DNA from: Bacteroidales bacterium
Lineage (GTDB): Bacteria; Bacteroidota; Bacteroidia; Bacteroidales; UBA10428
Length of the DNA: 7,473 nt
Assembly: GCA_003508755.1 (NCBI GenBank)
Contig: DNTK01000517.1
Location: forward strand, 1 to 7,473
Direction: 5' to 3'
This document shows, piece after piece, positions 6,863 through 7,473 of this stretch; the stretch's first letter is position 1; the number at the start of each line of letters is the position of its first letter. A program made the position numbers and the translations under genes. The notes under the pieces are model-generated. The model was not told where the DNA came from, made no database searches, and saw only the letters and a list, made by a program, of their open reading frames with translations.

Positions 6863-7473
6863 ATGAACATCCTTATTGCTCCCGATTCGTTTAAAGATTG
6901 CCTTACTGCAAATGAAGTAGGCGAATTTATTTTGAAAGGACTAAAAAAATCGGAACTGTCTTTTTCTTCAAAAATATTGCCAATGGCCGATGGTGGCGAG
7001 GGCACTGTTTATTCACTTGTAGATGCCACCGGAGGGAATATTCAAAAATGCAAGGTGCTGGATCCTTTGCTGCGCGAAACCGAAGCTTTTTACGGAATCC
7101 TCGGCGATGGTAAAACAGCTGTAATTGAAATGGCGGCCGCATCAGGAATTGAATTGCTTTCGAAAGATGAACGAGATCCGTGGATTACCACCACGTATGG
7201 CACCGGACAACTTATAAAACAGGCACTCGATCTTAATTGCCGCAGAATTATTATCGGAATTGGAGGCAGTGCAACCAATGATGGTGGCACTGGAATGGCT
7301 AAAGCCCTTGGTATTAAATTCCTAAACAGCGAAGGGAAAATACTTGAAACAGGAGGAGGAGCCTTATCTGAATTAGCCTCGATTGATATTTCCGGTTTAG
7401 ATAAAAGGTTAAAGAACACTGAAATTATTGTAGCCTGCGATGTGAGTAATCCGCTTATTGGAAACGAAGGAGC
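6863..7473 (+). CDS. Glycerate kinase, N-terminal 203 residues (runs off the right edge)
   Basis: The frame opens at ATG 6863 and stays open to the window end. Family members are about 375-380 residues, so roughly half is visible. The motifs are diagnostic of the GlxK/GarK-type glycerate kinase family: APDSFKDCLTA (6-16), MADGGEGT (41-48), EMAAASGI (89-96), TTYGTGQLI (110-118), GIGGSATNDGGTGM (132-145) and ACDVSNPL (191-198). The enzyme phosphorylates D-glycerate with ATP; characterised bacterial members of this family mostly give 2-phosphoglycerate, which enters glycolysis. It is cytoplasmic, with no signal peptide. It is divergent from the YfiR-like pair and not in the same transcript as the phosphorylase, but D-glycerate is exactly the product that enzyme would release, so a functional link is likely. 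Glycerate kinases also serve glyoxylate and serine metabolism, so linkage is not proven. The frame is intact through all motifs, with no sign of decay. Confidence 0.93.
   Translation, partial: MNILIAPDSFKDCLTANEVGEFILKGLKKSELSFSSKILPMADGGEGTVYSLVDATGGNIQKCKVLDPLLRETEAFYGILGDGKTAVIEMAAASGIELLSKDERDPWITTTYGTGQLIKQALDLNCRRIIIGIGGSATNDGGTGMAKALGIKFLNSEGKILETGGGALSELASIDISGLDKRLKNTEIIVACDVSNPLIGNEG

Noticed and set aside
6927..7419. Minus-strand open frames opposite the glycerate kinase gene
   Set aside because: They lie wholly within the glycerate kinase coding region, whose frame carries all family motifs, and their translations show no recognisable domain.

Overview
The window looks like chromosomal DNA from a member of the Bacteroidota, probably an aquatic one. 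This is an inference from the AT-rich sequence, the lack of Shine-Dalgarno motifs in front of clearly real genes, the A/T-rich start regions, and a pair of secreted YfiR-like (DUF4154) proteins. No rRNA, tRNA, CRISPR array or mobile element is visible.

Bases 1-5535 hold a tight plus-strand cluster of sugar-transfer genes. In order these are the 3' end of a probable GT4-type glycosyltransferase (cut by the window edge), a HAD-family hydrolase that overlaps it by 29 bp, a complete GT-B (GT4-like) glycosyltransferase, a GT81-type glucosyl-3-phosphoglycerate synthase (GpgS-like), and a GH13 subfamily 18 phosphorylase resembling E. coli YcjM/GgaP, the glucosylglycerate phosphorylase. The first four are separated by overlap or by gaps of 6 and 13 bp. 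The fifth follows after 73 bp. A perfect 10-bp hairpin with T-runs on both sides closes the cluster at 5571-5600 and is shared with the converging genes.

Bases 5621-6771 hold two minus-strand genes for secreted 169-residue YfiR/DUF4154-like proteins. They align without gaps at about half identity, so they are a tandem duplication. Bases 6863-7473 hold the first 203 codons of a plus-strand glycerate kinase that runs off the window.

Read together, the enzymes suggest a compatible-solute or reserve cycle around glucosylglycerate. GpgS would join a nucleotide-activated glucose to 3-phosphoglycerate, the HAD protein could remove the phosphate, and one or both GT4-like enzymes could add a further sugar (as in mannosylglucosylglycerate) or act in a parallel branch. 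The phosphorylase would split glucosylglycerate with phosphate to glucose 1-phosphate and D-glycerate, and glycerate kinase would return D-glycerate to glycolysis. The individual family calls are strong for the phosphorylase and glycerate kinase, good for GpgS, and family-level only for the HAD and GT4-like proteins. The combined pathway is an inference.
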